From the NCBI RefSeq assembly GCF_017908595.1, contig NZ_JAGKTL010000001.1, forward strand, positions 496,001 through 560,000: DNA of 64,000 nt, read 5' to 3'. The stretch is from Rhodothermus bifroesti (GTDB lineage Bacteria; Bacteroidota; Rhodothermia; Rhodothermales; Rhodothermaceae). Positions within the stretch are counted from its first letter, which is position 1, and each line of letters starts with the position of its first letter. Positions 27,965-37,453 of this stretch are shown one piece after another. The notes below the pieces were generated by a model, which was not told the DNA's origin, did no database searches, and saw only the letters and a program-made list of their open reading frames with translations. The translations under genes and the position numbers were made by a program.

Positions 27965-29218
27965 TTATTCTTCCAGGTGTACGGCTCGGGCTGGAGCGAT
28001 GGCTGCTGCTCGAGCTGCGGGATACATGGCTGCCAGCATGCAGAGCACGACGGCCGCCAGCAAAACGCCCAGCACATCCAACGGCTCAACAGCCACAGGA
28101 TAGGCATGGATTAGAAAGGCTTCAGATCCTGCCAAAGGGACCAGCTGAAACTGTTGTTGCAGTAGGGCTAGCCCTACCCCCAGTACGCATCCTAACCCTG
28201 CACCGGCTAGGCCAATAAGCAACCCTGCTGTCCAGAATACCTGTCGGACACGCCTGCGGGAAAGTCCCATCGCCTGCAACACACCAATATCCCGCCGCTT
28301 TTCAATTACGACCATCGTGAGCGCGCCCAAAATGCTGAATGCGGCTACTACAACAATGAGTGCCAAAATAAGAGAAGCCCCCCATTTTTCTAGACGCATT
28401 ACTTCGTACAAGCCGCGCTGGAGGTCGTACCATGTTTGCACACGGTATTGGGTAGGATCCAGCTGCTGTTGCAGTAAGGTCTTAATAGTCTCGGCGCGAT
28501 CGAGGTGGTCCAGCCTCAGCTCAATGCCGTCAATGCGTCCAGGCATGCGAAACAGCCGTTGCGCCTCTTCCAGAGCGATAAAAACATAGCTTTCATCATA
28601 GCCCGAAGCCAGCTGGTACAGTCCTCGTACTTCAAAGCGGATCAAGGGAGGTGGCGAAAGCGGGGACATCAAAAGTTGCTCCAGTGCTGGCGCCGAAAGC
28701 AACCCGACCTGGCTGGCCGGCTCGGTAGGACTCCCTGGTAACAGCCCCAGGCGTTGGGCCAGAGGCATGCCCACTAAGACGCCAGGCCGTCCCTCCTTTT
28801 GCCCTCGCAAATCAACACTGCCGAAAACATGCGTTAATGCCTTGAGGGCCTCAGGTTCCACCCCACGTACAATCACCACTTTGTTCGCCTCACTACTGCC
28901 TTCGTAAAGCAACAGCGCCTTGCCTTCGATATAGGCTGTAACCTGCCGCACATGGGGCAGCTGCCGCAATGCTTGCTCCAGCGAGTCCGAAGCGGGAATA
29001 CCTCCTGGCGCTACGCCAACAATCCGCACGTGTGGATCCACCGAAACAAGCAGATCGCGCACTACCCGATAAAATCCATTCATCACCGAAAGCACCACAA
29101 TAAGCGCTGCTACGCCTACGGCAACGCCCAGCACAGAAATCCCTGTGATGACGGCTATCAGTGTCACCTGATGTCGTGAAACGAGGTACCGCTGCGCTAA
29201 TAACAACCGCACGTCCAT
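27965..29218 (-). CDS. LolC/LolE-type ABC transporter permease
   Basis: The 417-residue inner-membrane protein begins with the LolC/E pattern AQRYLVSRHQVTLIAVITGISVLGVAVGVAALIVVLSVMNGF. A large periplasmic domain follows (about 45-260), then three C-terminal helices, giving the FtsX/MacB topology. LolC/E release lipoproteins toward the outer membrane with a LolD ATPase. No ATPase is adjacent. The start codon abuts the stop of the upstream lipoprotein gene with no spacer, behind a GGAG motif. Confidence 0.9.
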   Translation of the reverse strand: MDVRLLLAQRYLVSRHQVTLIAVITGISVLGVAVGVAALIVVLSVMNGFYRVVRDLLVSVDPHVRIVGVAPGGIPASDSLEQALRQLPHVRQVTAYIEGKALLLYEGSSEANKVVIVRGVEPEALKALTHVFGSVDLRGQKEGRPGVLVGMPLAQRLGLLPGSPTEPASQVGLLSAPALEQLLMSPLSPPPLIRFEVRGLYQLASGYDESYVFIALEEAQRLFRMPGRIDGIELRLDHLDRAETIKTLLQQQLDPTQYRVQTWYDLQRGLYEVMRLEKWGASLILALIVVVAAFSILGALTMVVIEKRRDIGVLQAMGLSRRRVRQVFWTAGLLIGLAGAGLGCVLGVGLALLQQQFQLVPLAGSEAFLIHAYPVAVEPLDVLGVLLAAVVLCMLAAMYPAARAAAIAPARAVHLEE

Positions 29219-30061
29219 TTATTTCTCCTGGGCTCCAAGTCCCAAAATAGGCAGAGGGTTGGCAAACCAAGCTTCAGGAACCGTCCCTGGAAAGGTTACG
29301 TGATCGGTAAGGATCACCAAAGGCCCATACAAAAACGCCTTTTGTGTAGCCCAACGTACGATCCCATAGGGCGTTTGCCATTGCTGGTAATCCGTCCAGC
29401 GATACTGGGCTAGCAGCGCCCGCGGATTGTCGTGCATGGGGTAGGCCCATTGAAGCACCAGGCTCGTTTGCCGATCTGCATACAGCCAGTAACGCGCAGC
29501 AGGCAACCCCTCAGCCTGCTGCAGCTCAATCCGTAGCACTTCATACGCTGCGGTACTCGAATCGGCTTCATAGAATCGCAAAACTCCTGCTTCAAAAAGC
29601 TGAACCGGAGCCAACAGCCAGAAACTATCGTTGCGATAGCGCCGGTAAGCTTCTTCCAGCAGCCGTTGACTGACCTTAGCGGCTAGGGGCTGACCATGAT
29701 GGTACACCTGCCCCTCGCGCGTATGCACATTAAAAAGCGCTACGTAGAGCGAGTCCCCCCTTTGCCATTCCAGCCGATAGCGGCCACTAGGCCGATGCCA
29801 AAGGTGGCGCGCTACCAACTGGCGCATACCGTCATGAACCACAGCAAAGTCAAAACGAATATAGGCCAGCCGTGCCCAAACTTCTGGCCCACCCCAAGCG
29901 CGATATATGCGCATCGCTAGGGAATCGGCACGGGTTTCTACTACAGGTAGGGCCTCCGGTGGAAGCGTAGCTTTGGGAGATTGCATCTGGCATCCCCCAA
30001 ACCCGAGGAGCAGCACCCCAGCCCTAAAAAACCTCCAGAAAAATACGCTTGTGTAATTCAT
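29219..30061 (-). CDS. Putative lipoprotein of unknown function
   Basis: I do not recognise a family. From the ATG at 30061 the 280-residue protein has a signal sequence ending in a lipobox, LLGFGGC, so it is likely lipid-anchored. The rest is beta-rich with repeated aromatic strands (HLWHRPSGRYRLEWQRGDSLYVALFN, VYHHGQPL). This faintly resembles the LolA/LolB cargo-binding fold. Its coupling with a LolC/E-type permease supports an envelope lipid or lipoprotein role, but that is inference. Confidence 0.7.
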   Translation of the reverse strand: MNYTSVFFWRFFRAGVLLLGFGGCQMQSPKATLPPEALPVVETRADSLAMRIYRAWGGPEVWARLAYIRFDFAVVHDGMRQLVARHLWHRPSGRYRLEWQRGDSLYVALFNVHTREGQVYHHGQPLAAKVSQRLLEEAYRRYRNDSFWLLAPVQLFEAGVLRFYEADSSTAAYEVLRIELQQAEGLPAARYWLYADRQTSLVLQWAYPMHDNPRALLAQYRWTDYQQWQTPYGIVRWATQKAFLYGPLVILTDHVTFPGTVPEAWFANPLPILGLGAQEK

Positions 30062-30197
30062 CCGCAAACCGAGACCTAAGCTTACAGGAGACACTTTTTT
30101 GAATTCCCTTTTAAGAAAAGAAATAAACTTTTGCAAACATCGCCACAGTGCTTTATTCCATTGTATGGACGAATTGGAATCATCCTGCGCTTTTCCT

Positions 30198-31268
30198 ATG
30201 TCCCGCTACTTGCTCCTATGGGTCTGGGTCATGCTTTCGAGCTCGGCATTCGCCCAACCGCAAAAAGTTGATGACGTAGTGATCGACACCACGCACGCAC
30301 CAGCCTCCCCGCCTCGCACGTATTCACTTCCTTTCGTGCGTGTTGAAGGCAACCGTTTTGTCGACGAAAACGGCCGCACGCTCGTTTTCCGAGGCGTATC
30401 GATTGCCGATCCTGACCGACTGGAGCGCATTGGCAAATGGAATAAAACGCTTTTTGAAGTGATCAAAAAAGACTGGAATGCCAACATTGTCCGCATTCCG
30501 GTCCACCCCCAAGCTTGGCGCGAGCGTGGCGCGTCGGCGTACCTAAAACTTCTCGACCAAGCGGTTGCGTGGGCTAATGCGCTGCAGCTTTACTTGATCA
30601 TTGACTGGCATAGCATTGGTAACTTGCGCACAGAGCTCTTTCAGCACCCGATGTATAACACCACCAAAACGGAGACTTTCCGTTTCTGGAAAACCATTGC
30701 AGAGCACTTTCGCCATAATCCGATCGTGGCTTTCTATGAGCTTTTTAACGAACCCACCCATTTTAACGGTACGCTAGGTCGCATGTCTTGGGAAGAGTAC
30801 AAGGCCATTATAGAAGAAATCATCTACATCATCTACGCGCACGACCAGACCGTCATCCCCCTGGTAGGGGGCTTTGATTGGGCCTACGACCTCACTCCGG
30901 TTCGTGAGCATCCCATTAACTTTCCCGGGGTTGCCTACACGGCGCATCCCTATCCTCAAAAACGCCAGCCCCCTTGGGAAGAAAAATGGGAGCAAGACTG
31001 GGGATTTGTGGCAAACACGTATCCGGTGTTTGTTACCGAACTGGGGTTCATGAGCGCAGACGGCCCTGGTGCCCACGTTCCAGTAATTGGCGATGAGACG
31101 TATGGTGAAGCAATCCTTCGCTACATGGAACAAAAGGGGATTTCTTGGACGGCATGGGTATTTGATCCCGTTTGGTCCCCGCAACTCATCGCCAATTGGG
31201 ATTTTGAACCTACACCTCAGGGCCGATTTTTCCGTGACAAAATGCGCCAGCTTAACCCACGAAACTAA
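30198..31268 (+). CDS. Secreted GH5 glycoside hydrolase (cellulase-like)
   Basis: The 356-residue enzyme has a signal peptide ending AFAQ (about 1-20) and a GH5 barrel. The segments are FRGVSIADPDRL, NIVRIPVHPQAW, LIIDWHS, ELFNEPTH (acid/base Glu185) and FVTELGF (nucleophile Glu281). It likely cleaves beta-1,4-glucan or mannan. The ATG at 30198 is chosen for the signal peptide; an ATG at 30165 would add 11 residues. No sorting domain is attached, unlike the GH26 protein. Confidence 0.92.
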   Translation: MSRYLLLWVWVMLSSSAFAQPQKVDDVVIDTTHAPASPPRTYSLPFVRVEGNRFVDENGRTLVFRGVSIADPDRLERIGKWNKTLFEVIKKDWNANIVRIPVHPQAWRERGASAYLKLLDQAVAWANALQLYLIIDWHSIGNLRTELFQHPMYNTTKTETFRFWKTIAEHFRHNPIVAFYELFNEPTHFNGTLGRMSWEEYKAIIEEIIYIIYAHDQTVIPLVGGFDWAYDLTPVREHPINFPGVAYTAHPYPQKRQPPWEEKWEQDWGFVANTYPVFVTELGFMSADGPGAHVPVIGDETYGEAILRYMEQKGISWTAWVFDPVWSPQLIANWDFEPTPQGRFFRDKMRQLNPRN

Positions 31269-31326
31269 TTTGAAATGCTGTCTTAAGCTTTAAGGGGTTG
31301 ATTTAAGGACCTGAAAACCGTTTGCG

Positions 31327-32043
31327 ATGCGTGCTCCTGCGGGGTGGGTAGGGTGGATGGTGCTGCTCCTTCCGGCTTGGCAAGCCTGGGCTCAGCAAGC
31401 TGCCGATAGTAGTCGCGCAGACCCATACGGAACGGGCTTAGGCTTTCAGATTTTGTTGACCAACAGTGGATTTGGGCTTGGCGGCTATTATCACCGTTCG
31501 ATAGCTACAGATGTGCAGTTTTTGATCGATTTGAGTTTAAGTGCGGGCAAAGACGAGCGCGAGCAGAAGTTTTACAACCCGATTACGGGTGCCAGTTACA
31601 TTCAAAACAAGGCAAACTATCTCCTTCTCCTTCCTTTTCAAGCAGGGGTGCAACGGCGCCTTTGGCGTGAGCAGATTGCAGATAACCTGCGTCCTTACGT
31701 GCAATTTTCTGCAGGACCGACGCTGGGGTGGGTTTATCCCTACTTTGACGATCGCAACAAGAATAATCGCTATGAGCCTGAGCTAGGCGAGCGTATTTAT
31801 GATGTATTTCAAGCGCTGCCCAAAGGCCGTTTGCACACCGGTATTGGAGGTATGGTGGTGTTTGGAGCTTATTTTGGCAGTAGCCATCGGGCAGCCCAAG
31901 GCATACGCTTCGGCTATATGCTCCACTATTTTCCTCGTCCAGTTCAACTATTAGAAGGCAACACACCCCCGCAGCGCTTTTTTGGAACACCCATAATCAG
32001 CCTAACCTTTGGCCGGCTTTACGACCCACGGTTTAGACATTAA
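31327..32043 (+). CDS. Secreted protein, probable outer-membrane beta-barrel
   Basis: I do not recognise a named family. The 238-residue product has a signal peptide ending AWAQ. Alternating strands rich in Gly, Tyr and Phe follow (GTGLGFQILLTNSGFGLGGYYH, LRPYVQFSAGPTLGWVYP). A DDRNKNNRYEPE loop resembles calcium-binding insertions. It ends in an aromatic strand, typical of small outer-membrane barrels. It overlaps the end of convergent ychF by 11 bases. Confidence 0.65.
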   Translation: MRAPAGWVGWMVLLLPAWQAWAQQAADSSRADPYGTGLGFQILLTNSGFGLGGYYHRSIATDVQFLIDLSLSAGKDEREQKFYNPITGASYIQNKANYLLLLPFQAGVQRRLWREQIADNLRPYVQFSAGPTLGWVYPYFDDRNKNNRYEPELGERIYDVFQALPKGRLHTGIGGMVVFGAYFGSSHRAAQGIRFGYMLHYFPRPVQLLEGNTPPQRFFGTPIISLTFGRLYDPRFRH

Positions 32044-33133
32044 ATCGAAACAGCATCACGTCACCGTCTTGCACCACGTATTCTCGGCCTTCCGAACGCA
32101 GCAAACCTGCCTCTCGGGCAGCTACTTCCGAGCCGCAGCGCACGTAGTCCTCGTAAGCGATCGTTTCGGCGCGAATAAAACCCCGTTCAAAATCACTGTG
32201 AATCATCCCCGCGGCTTGGGGCGCCTTAGTGCCACGGCGGATGGTCCAAGCCCGCGCTTCTTTAGGGCCCACCGTGAAAAACGTGATTAACCCCAGCAGG
32301 TCATAGGCTGCCCGAATCAGCCGCTCTAGCCCGGACTGTTCCAAACCTAATGCACGGAGAAACGCCTGGCGTTCATTGTCGTCCAGCTCGGCAAGCTGTG
32401 CTTCCAACTCGGCACAAATGACCACGACCGAAGTCCCTTCCTGCGCTGCAATCTCTCGTACCTTGGCGACATGAGGATTGCCCTCTCCTTCAGGCAAGTC
32501 AGACTCGGCTACGTTGGCCACATAGAGCACAGGCTTTTCCGTTAGCAAAAACAGCGAGCGCATCCAAGCCGACTCGGCGCCGGTTGTCGTGAAGCTGCGC
32601 GCTGGCTGGCCGCTGCTCAGCTTTTCGCGTAGCTGCTCATAAAAAGCCAACTCTTCACGCAACTTTTTATCTCCGCTTTTGGCAGCGCGGGCCGTGCGCT
32701 CGATGCGGCGCTCTACAGTCTCCAGATCCTTGAGCAGCAGTTCGGTCTGTATGATCTCGATGTCGCGCGCAGCATCAACGGCCCCAGCGACATGAACCAC
32801 ATCGGGGTTTTCAAAGCAACGAACGACGTGTAAAATGGCATCTACCTCGCGAATATGCGCCAGGAACTGATTACCCAACCCTTCTCCCTTCGAAGCGCCA
32901 GCGACCAAACCTGCAATATCCACAAACTCGATCGTTGTAGGAGTGACTTTGGCCGAGCCTGCAAGCTCTGCCAGTCGCCACAGTCGCGCATCCGGTACTG
33001 GTACTACGCCTACGTTGGGCTCAATCGTACAAAAGGGGTAGTTTGCTGCTGCTGCACCCGCGCGACTAAGTGCATTAAACAGGGTAGACTTGCCCACATT
33101 AGGCAACCCTACAATTCCGCAACGCAGAGGCAT
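32033..33133 (-). CDS. ychF: Redox-regulated ATPase YchF
   Basis: YchF is an Obg-related P-loop ATPase bound to ribosomes. The 366-residue protein has CGIVGLPNVGKSTLFNAL, FVDIAGLVAGASKGEGLGNQFL and a C-terminal TGS-like domain (LITFFTVGPKEARAWT, IHSDFERGFIRAE). The ATG at 33133 gives the family start MPLRCGIVG; an upstream TTG is unlikely. It is convergent with the barrel gene and divergent from a small secreted protein. Confidence 0.96.
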   Translation of the reverse strand: MPLRCGIVGLPNVGKSTLFNALSRAGAAAANYPFCTIEPNVGVVPVPDARLWRLAELAGSAKVTPTTIEFVDIAGLVAGASKGEGLGNQFLAHIREVDAILHVVRCFENPDVVHVAGAVDAARDIEIIQTELLLKDLETVERRIERTARAAKSGDKKLREELAFYEQLREKLSSGQPARSFTTTGAESAWMRSLFLLTEKPVLYVANVAESDLPEGEGNPHVAKVREIAAQEGTSVVVICAELEAQLAELDDNERQAFLRALGLEQSGLERLIRAAYDLLGLITFFTVGPKEARAWTIRRGTKAPQAAGMIHSDFERGFIRAETIAYEDYVRCGSEVAAREAGLLRSEGREYVVQDGDVMLFRFNV

Positions 33134-33225
33134 ATGGCACAACTTTCGTGAAATAAACCAGTAAAAGCCAGCCGGTCCCTATCGACGCAGAAGAACAATT
33201 GTTCCTTTGGCCCTCTGCAGCAAGA

Positions 33226-33723
33226 ATGCATCGCAGTGTTTTTTTGATAACCTTTTTTTTGGTTTCAACAGTATGGGCCCAGCCTATCCCGCCCGATGAG
33301 GGACGCTTTTTACAACTCGGTTTGGCTGTAGCCCCTGGTTTAGGCGTGCAGGTCGGATATGTAGGGCCAAGGAGCATCTATACCATCGAAGGCATGAGCT
33401 ATGCAGACGCCTCGCCTTCGTTTGCAGGTGGTGAAAAAAGTCTGCAGCTTTCGGCAGCCTTCGGGGCTGCACTGCGGCTTACCGGTATGCTCCGAACGCT
33501 GGGTAATGCACCTCTGCCGTACGATCTGGATATTGGCCTGCGGGCAGGACCCAGCTTACTGTTTACATCAAATGAAACACGCGCCCAAAAAAATCAGCGC
33601 TTTGGTCTGTTTCTAGAGCCTTTCTTTCGAGCAATCTCCGCCTTCGGAAAGCGGCAGTTCTTCTTTGGCGAGTTTGGCCTGCACCGCCCCTTTTTACGTG
33701 CTGGATTGTGGTTTGCATTTTGA
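33226..33723 (+). CDS. Small secreted hypothetical protein
   Basis: No family is recognised. From the ATG at 33226 the 165-residue product has a clear signal peptide (MHRSVFLITFFLVSTVWAQ). About eight short amphipathic strands follow, ending LRAGLWFAF, so a small outer-membrane barrel is possible. It is divergent from ychF and ends 11 bases before the convergent phosphatase gene. Confidence 0.6.
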   Translation: MHRSVFLITFFLVSTVWAQPIPPDEGRFLQLGLAVAPGLGVQVGYVGPRSIYTIEGMSYADASPSFAGGEKSLQLSAAFGAALRLTGMLRTLGNAPLPYDLDIGLRAGPSLLFTSNETRAQKNQRFGLFLEPFFRAISAFGKRQFFFGEFGLHRPFLRAGLWFAF

Positions 33724-33734
33724 CGCAACCTTTG

Positions 33735-34391
33735 CTAGACCAAATCCTGGCGTGGAATCGAGAGAAATACGCGTTCCGGCAAGCGCACAGCAGTCAGCCG
33801 TCCCAGCCCGGGATGCGAGTAAACGCACCCCGTATCGATTGCAATAAGTCGTTCTCGATTGAGAGGCTCGGCAACCGGCGTATGCCCACAAACAACCGTT
33901 TTTTCCCAAGCCAGACGCGGAGCATTTAGGTGATCCCGCTCCCAAAGAAAAAGCTCGGTGTGGGCATAACGCTTCAGGTTTTCAGCAATGGTCAAATCTG
34001 GCTTTAGCCCCCCATGAACAAAAAAGAACTCTGGGGTATCATAATACAGCTGCGTTTCCCGAATAAATTGCTCATGGGATTCAGGAATGCGTACGCCATT
34101 TCCACGGTAACTGTTAAGGGTGGTTAGCCCTCCATTCATGAACCACAAGTCCACCTCTCCCCGGTCCAGATATTGGAGCATCAGGGCCTCGTGATTTCCA
34201 CGCAAAAACACACACGATATTTCCTCGCGCAAGCGAAGGAGCCGTTCAATGACCCCCCGGGCATCAGGCCCCCGATCCACATAATCCCCGATAAAAATCA
34301 GCTGATCTTCTGTGGTGGGAGCGAGTTGCTCCAGCAAAGTCTCCAGCGTACGCACGCATCCATGAATGTCTCCAATAGCAATCAGGGCCAT
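33735..34391 (-). CDS. PPP-family metallophosphatase
   Basis: The 218-residue enzyme has the three metal-binding motifs GDIHG, GDYVDRG and GNHE, and the later HGG and CGHTP histidines. This fits small PrpA/PrpB-type serine/threonine phosphatases or symmetrical diadenosine tetraphosphatases; the substrate cannot be settled from sequence. It follows nusB by 5 bases, so the two are probably cotranscribed. Confidence 0.9.
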   Translation of the reverse strand: MALIAIGDIHGCVRTLETLLEQLAPTTEDQLIFIGDYVDRGPDARGVIERLLRLREEISCVFLRGNHEALMLQYLDRGEVDLWFMNGGLTTLNSYRGNGVRIPESHEQFIRETQLYYDTPEFFFVHGGLKPDLTIAENLKRYAHTELFLWERDHLNAPRLAWEKTVVCGHTPVAEPLNRERLIAIDTGCVYSHPGLGRLTAVRLPERVFLSIPRQDLV

Positions 34392-34396
34392 GCCTG

Positions 34397-34894
34397 CTAT
34401 GATTTAGACTGTTGCTGGGCTGCCAGCCGTTGAAGCAGGGTCTCGATGCCAATCAGGCCACGGCCAGATTTTTTTAAGCGCCCTTGCCGTTGCAAATCAA
34501 GTACCACGGCATCTAAAACCCCGTTGACAAACGATCCACTTTTTTCCGTGCTATACCTTTTGGCTAGTTCAATCGCTTCGTTCATAGAAACCTTAGGGGG
34601 GATATCTTCAAAAGTTAGCAATTCGCAAATAGCCATTCGGAGGAGTAAGCGATCGATTAAAGCAATACGGGTTAAATCCCAATTTTGGACATGCGCTCCA
34701 ATGAGGCGGTCCGCTTCTTCACTATAATCTAACGTGCGTAGAAAAAGACTAATGGCAAAACGCAGTGCCGCGGCATCTTCTTTTAGAGCAGGACGCAAAA
34801 TGGTCTCGATGACGTGCTCGGCCGTGTCATGACCGACCTCATAGGCATAAAGGGCCTGCAACACCCGCTCTCGAACCTCACGTCGACGAGGCAT
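34397..34894 (-). CDS. nusB: Transcription antitermination factor NusB
   Basis: NusB acts with NusE in rRNA antitermination. The 165-residue helical protein has RRREVRERVLQALYAYEVG at the N-terminus, then WDLTRIALIDRLLLRMAICEL and NEAIELAKRYSTEKSGSFVNGVLDAV. All are strongly conserved. The extra C-terminal tail of about 25 residues is Gln-rich. It is divergent from comEC across 159 noncoding bases. Confidence 0.96.
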   Translation of the reverse strand: MPRRREVRERVLQALYAYEVGHDTAEHVIETILRPALKEDAAALRFAISLFLRTLDYSEEADRLIGAHVQNWDLTRIALIDRLLLRMAICELLTFEDIPPKVSMNEAIELAKRYSTEKSGSFVNGVLDAVVLDLQRQGRLKKSGRGLIGIETLLQRLAAQQQSKS

Positions 34895-35053
34895 GGCCGT
34901 TTGCTTTAAAGAACACCTTTAGGACGTTTACAGCTTTGCTGCAATTCTTCAACCTTAGGAAGGTTCTGGCTAAAGCGCGGGATTCACAGCTTGTTTGCGG
35001 CACGAGTTACAAGAGAGACGCACCAGTGTCTTCTAAAAATGGGCTAGATCCTT

Positions 35054-37453
35054 ATGCCCGTGGGCATGTTTCGCAATGCACCGCTTGCCTGGACGGCTAT
35101 TTGCCTGAGCCTGGGGATATTGCTTGCCGATCGGTTAAGCTGGCCAGTTTTGGTTTGGCTTGCCGTAGCTGCAATCGCTGGGGGGATCACGCTGGGTTTG
35201 CTTTTTAGGAAACATCGCTCGCTGTTTTTAGCCCTTCCTTTAGGGCTGCTGTTTTTAGGCACGGGTGCAGCTCACTGGCAATTGTGGTTTTCTCCTAGGC
35301 CGAACTCGATCCCCACCGATACTACCGCGATCGCATGGGTTACTGTGCGTAGCGCGCCACAACCTACCTCTTATGGCTTACGCTTTAGGGCAGAGGTGCA
35401 AATGCTCCTGGTGGGAAAAGACACGTTGCGCCTTCCTTTTTTTCTGGAAATCGTGGTGTCTGGGGTAGACACTTTACAGCATGGTCTGCCTGAGCTCCGT
35501 TGCGGCGACCAGATATTTGTGGGTGGACGCTTAGAGCCTCTTCCAGCCCCTCGAAATCCGGGACAGATAGACCACCGGCCGCGGCTGCGTCGCCAAGGTG
35601 TTGTTGCTCAGCTAAGGGTTCAAGACCCCCGACTTTTACAACCTATAGTCTCTGGCCAATGCTTCCCCTATAGCTGGCTGGAGCCGCTAAAACGCCGCAT
35701 CAAGCAGGACCTTACGCAAGCCATTCCAGATCCGGAAGCGCAATCTATCGTGCAAGCCCTTGTGCTAGGGGATCGATCGGGCTTGCACTGGGAAACGCGT
35801 GGGCAGCTAGGTCGGGCTGGCCTGGCCCACCTGCTGGCAATTTCTGGGCTGCATGTGATGTTTGTTGGTTTGGTTCTTTATGCGCTTTTGCGGCCGCTTC
35901 TGCTTCGCTTAGGTTTAAGCTGGTGGGGCATGGAATGGACGCGTACGCTACTTACACTGCTCATTGTTCTCGGCTACGTATGGCTAGCAGGAGCTCCTGC
36001 CTCGGCCGTGCGCGCTTTGGTTATGACAGGACTGCTGCTAGGCGCTACGCTCCGGCAGGTTCCTGCGCATCCTTTCAACTCCCTAGGTGCAGCCGCGCTG
36101 CTTATCCTTCTTGTGGATCCATCACAGCTTTTTGAACCAGGGTTTCAGCTTTCCTTTGCCGCTGTCTGCGGGCTGATTGGTGGACTTGGCTCACTACAGC
36201 AGCATTTACCCAAACGCCTGCTGCGATCCAGCATAGGACGCTACCTAACCGGGAGCTTACTGGCCACCTTGACAGCCACGTTGGCTACAGCTCCTTTTAT
36301 GCTTTTGCATTTTGGCTATGTATCTTGGGCTGGACTTCCCTTAAACCTTATAGGTATTCCACTGGGCTCAGGTGCTCTAAGCGCTGGACTGCTTACTGCC
36401 CTAAGCGCGCTGCTAAGTCCTGCGGTAGGACAACTGTTTGGCGGTGCAGCTACGCTGTGTGCTCAAGGGCTGCTTTGGCTAGGTAGTTTGGCCGACAAGG
36501 CGTTTGCCGGGTGGGTTATGTACTATCCCCATCCTCCTTTATGGCTCTTGCTGCTGCCTCCGTTGCTTTTAGGCCTGCTTAGCCGCTCTTTTAAATTCCG
36601 TCGCCTTGCTTTGGGTCTGATGCTTGGCTGCAGCTGTGCCGGGGTGTGGCTTAGCCGACCTGTTTCCCCCACCCTAGATGTGGTGTTTTTTGATGTAGGA
36701 CATGGGGATGCCACCCTGATTCGCACCCCAAACGGCCGACACCTGCTTATCGACGTCGGCGGCTATGCCTTTGAAGAAGCAACTCTCTATTGGAATGTGC
36801 TTCCCTTTCTACGTTGGCAAGGCATCCATTACTTAGATGTGCTCTTACTTACCCATCCTGATGCTGACCATATTGGCGGTGCACCGACGCTTTTACGCCG
36901 CATCAAAGTTGGACGCGTGCTGGACAACGGCGCTTCCGACACTTCTCGCATCGCTCGAGAAGTGCAGCAGGTACTGGATAGTCTAGGACTTGCTCGCTAT
37001 CCCTTAGCGGCAGGAGACACGATTCACTTGGAAGATGCCGTTGTGCTCCAAGTACTGGCTCCGGGTGTTGCTTCGATGCAGCCGTCTGATAACGAACGCT
37101 CTGTAGTACTGCGCATGGTCTATGGCAACACCCGTTGGCTTTTTCTTGGGGATGCTGAAGCAGGGTTAGAAAGCCAGCTTGTTCGAGCCTACGGCGCACT
37201 GCTTCAAAGCGACGTGGTCAAAGTTGGCCATCACGGATCTTCAACCAGCAGTACACCAGCCCTGGTGGAGGCAGTCTTTCCAGAAACCACCCATGCTGGG
37301 TGGGCCGTCATCAGTACCGGATGGCGCGGTGTAAGCCCGCAGGTACATCAGCGATGGCTCCAGCAGAAAGCAAAAGTATGGATCACGGCAACTTCCGGTG
37401 CACTTTGGCTACGCAGCGATGGGCGGCACATTTGGCCTGTCAATCAGTGGTAA
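35054..37453 (+). CDS. comEC: ComEC/Rec2 DNA uptake channel protein
   Basis: ComEC forms the inner-membrane channel for transforming DNA. The 799-residue protein has N-terminal helices and a soluble OB-like segment (DUF4131, about 40-210). The polytopic competence domain starts at GLAHLLAISGLHVMFVGL. A C-terminal metallo-beta-lactamase domain (about 545-799) has FFDVGHGDATLI, THPDADHIGG and KVGHHGSSTSS. All three regions are intact, so natural competence is possible. The 3' end overlaps the convergent stress protein gene by 10 bases. Confidence 0.95.
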   Translation: MPVGMFRNAPLAWTAICLSLGILLADRLSWPVLVWLAVAAIAGGITLGLLFRKHRSLFLALPLGLLFLGTGAAHWQLWFSPRPNSIPTDTTAIAWVTVRSAPQPTSYGLRFRAEVQMLLVGKDTLRLPFFLEIVVSGVDTLQHGLPELRCGDQIFVGGRLEPLPAPRNPGQIDHRPRLRRQGVVAQLRVQDPRLLQPIVSGQCFPYSWLEPLKRRIKQDLTQAIPDPEAQSIVQALVLGDRSGLHWETRGQLGRAGLAHLLAISGLHVMFVGLVLYALLRPLLLRLGLSWWGMEWTRTLLTLLIVLGYVWLAGAPASAVRALVMTGLLLGATLRQVPAHPFNSLGAAALLILLVDPSQLFEPGFQLSFAAVCGLIGGLGSLQQHLPKRLLRSSIGRYLTGSLLATLTATLATAPFMLLHFGYVSWAGLPLNLIGIPLGSGALSAGLLTALSALLSPAVGQLFGGAATLCAQGLLWLGSLADKAFAGWVMYYPHPPLWLLLLPPLLLGLLSRSFKFRRLALGLMLGCSCAGVWLSRPVSPTLDVVFFDVGHGDATLIRTPNGRHLLIDVGGYAFEEATLYWNVLPFLRWQGIHYLDVLLLTHPDADHIGGAPTLLRRIKVGRVLDNGASDTSRIAREVQQVLDSLGLARYPLAAGDTIHLEDAVVLQVLAPGVASMQPSDNERSVVLRMVYGNTRWLFLGDAEAGLESQLVRAYGALLQSDVVKVGHHGSSTSSTPALVEAVFPETTHAGWAVISTGWRGVSPQVHQRWLQQKAKVWITATSGALWLRSDGRHIWPVNQW

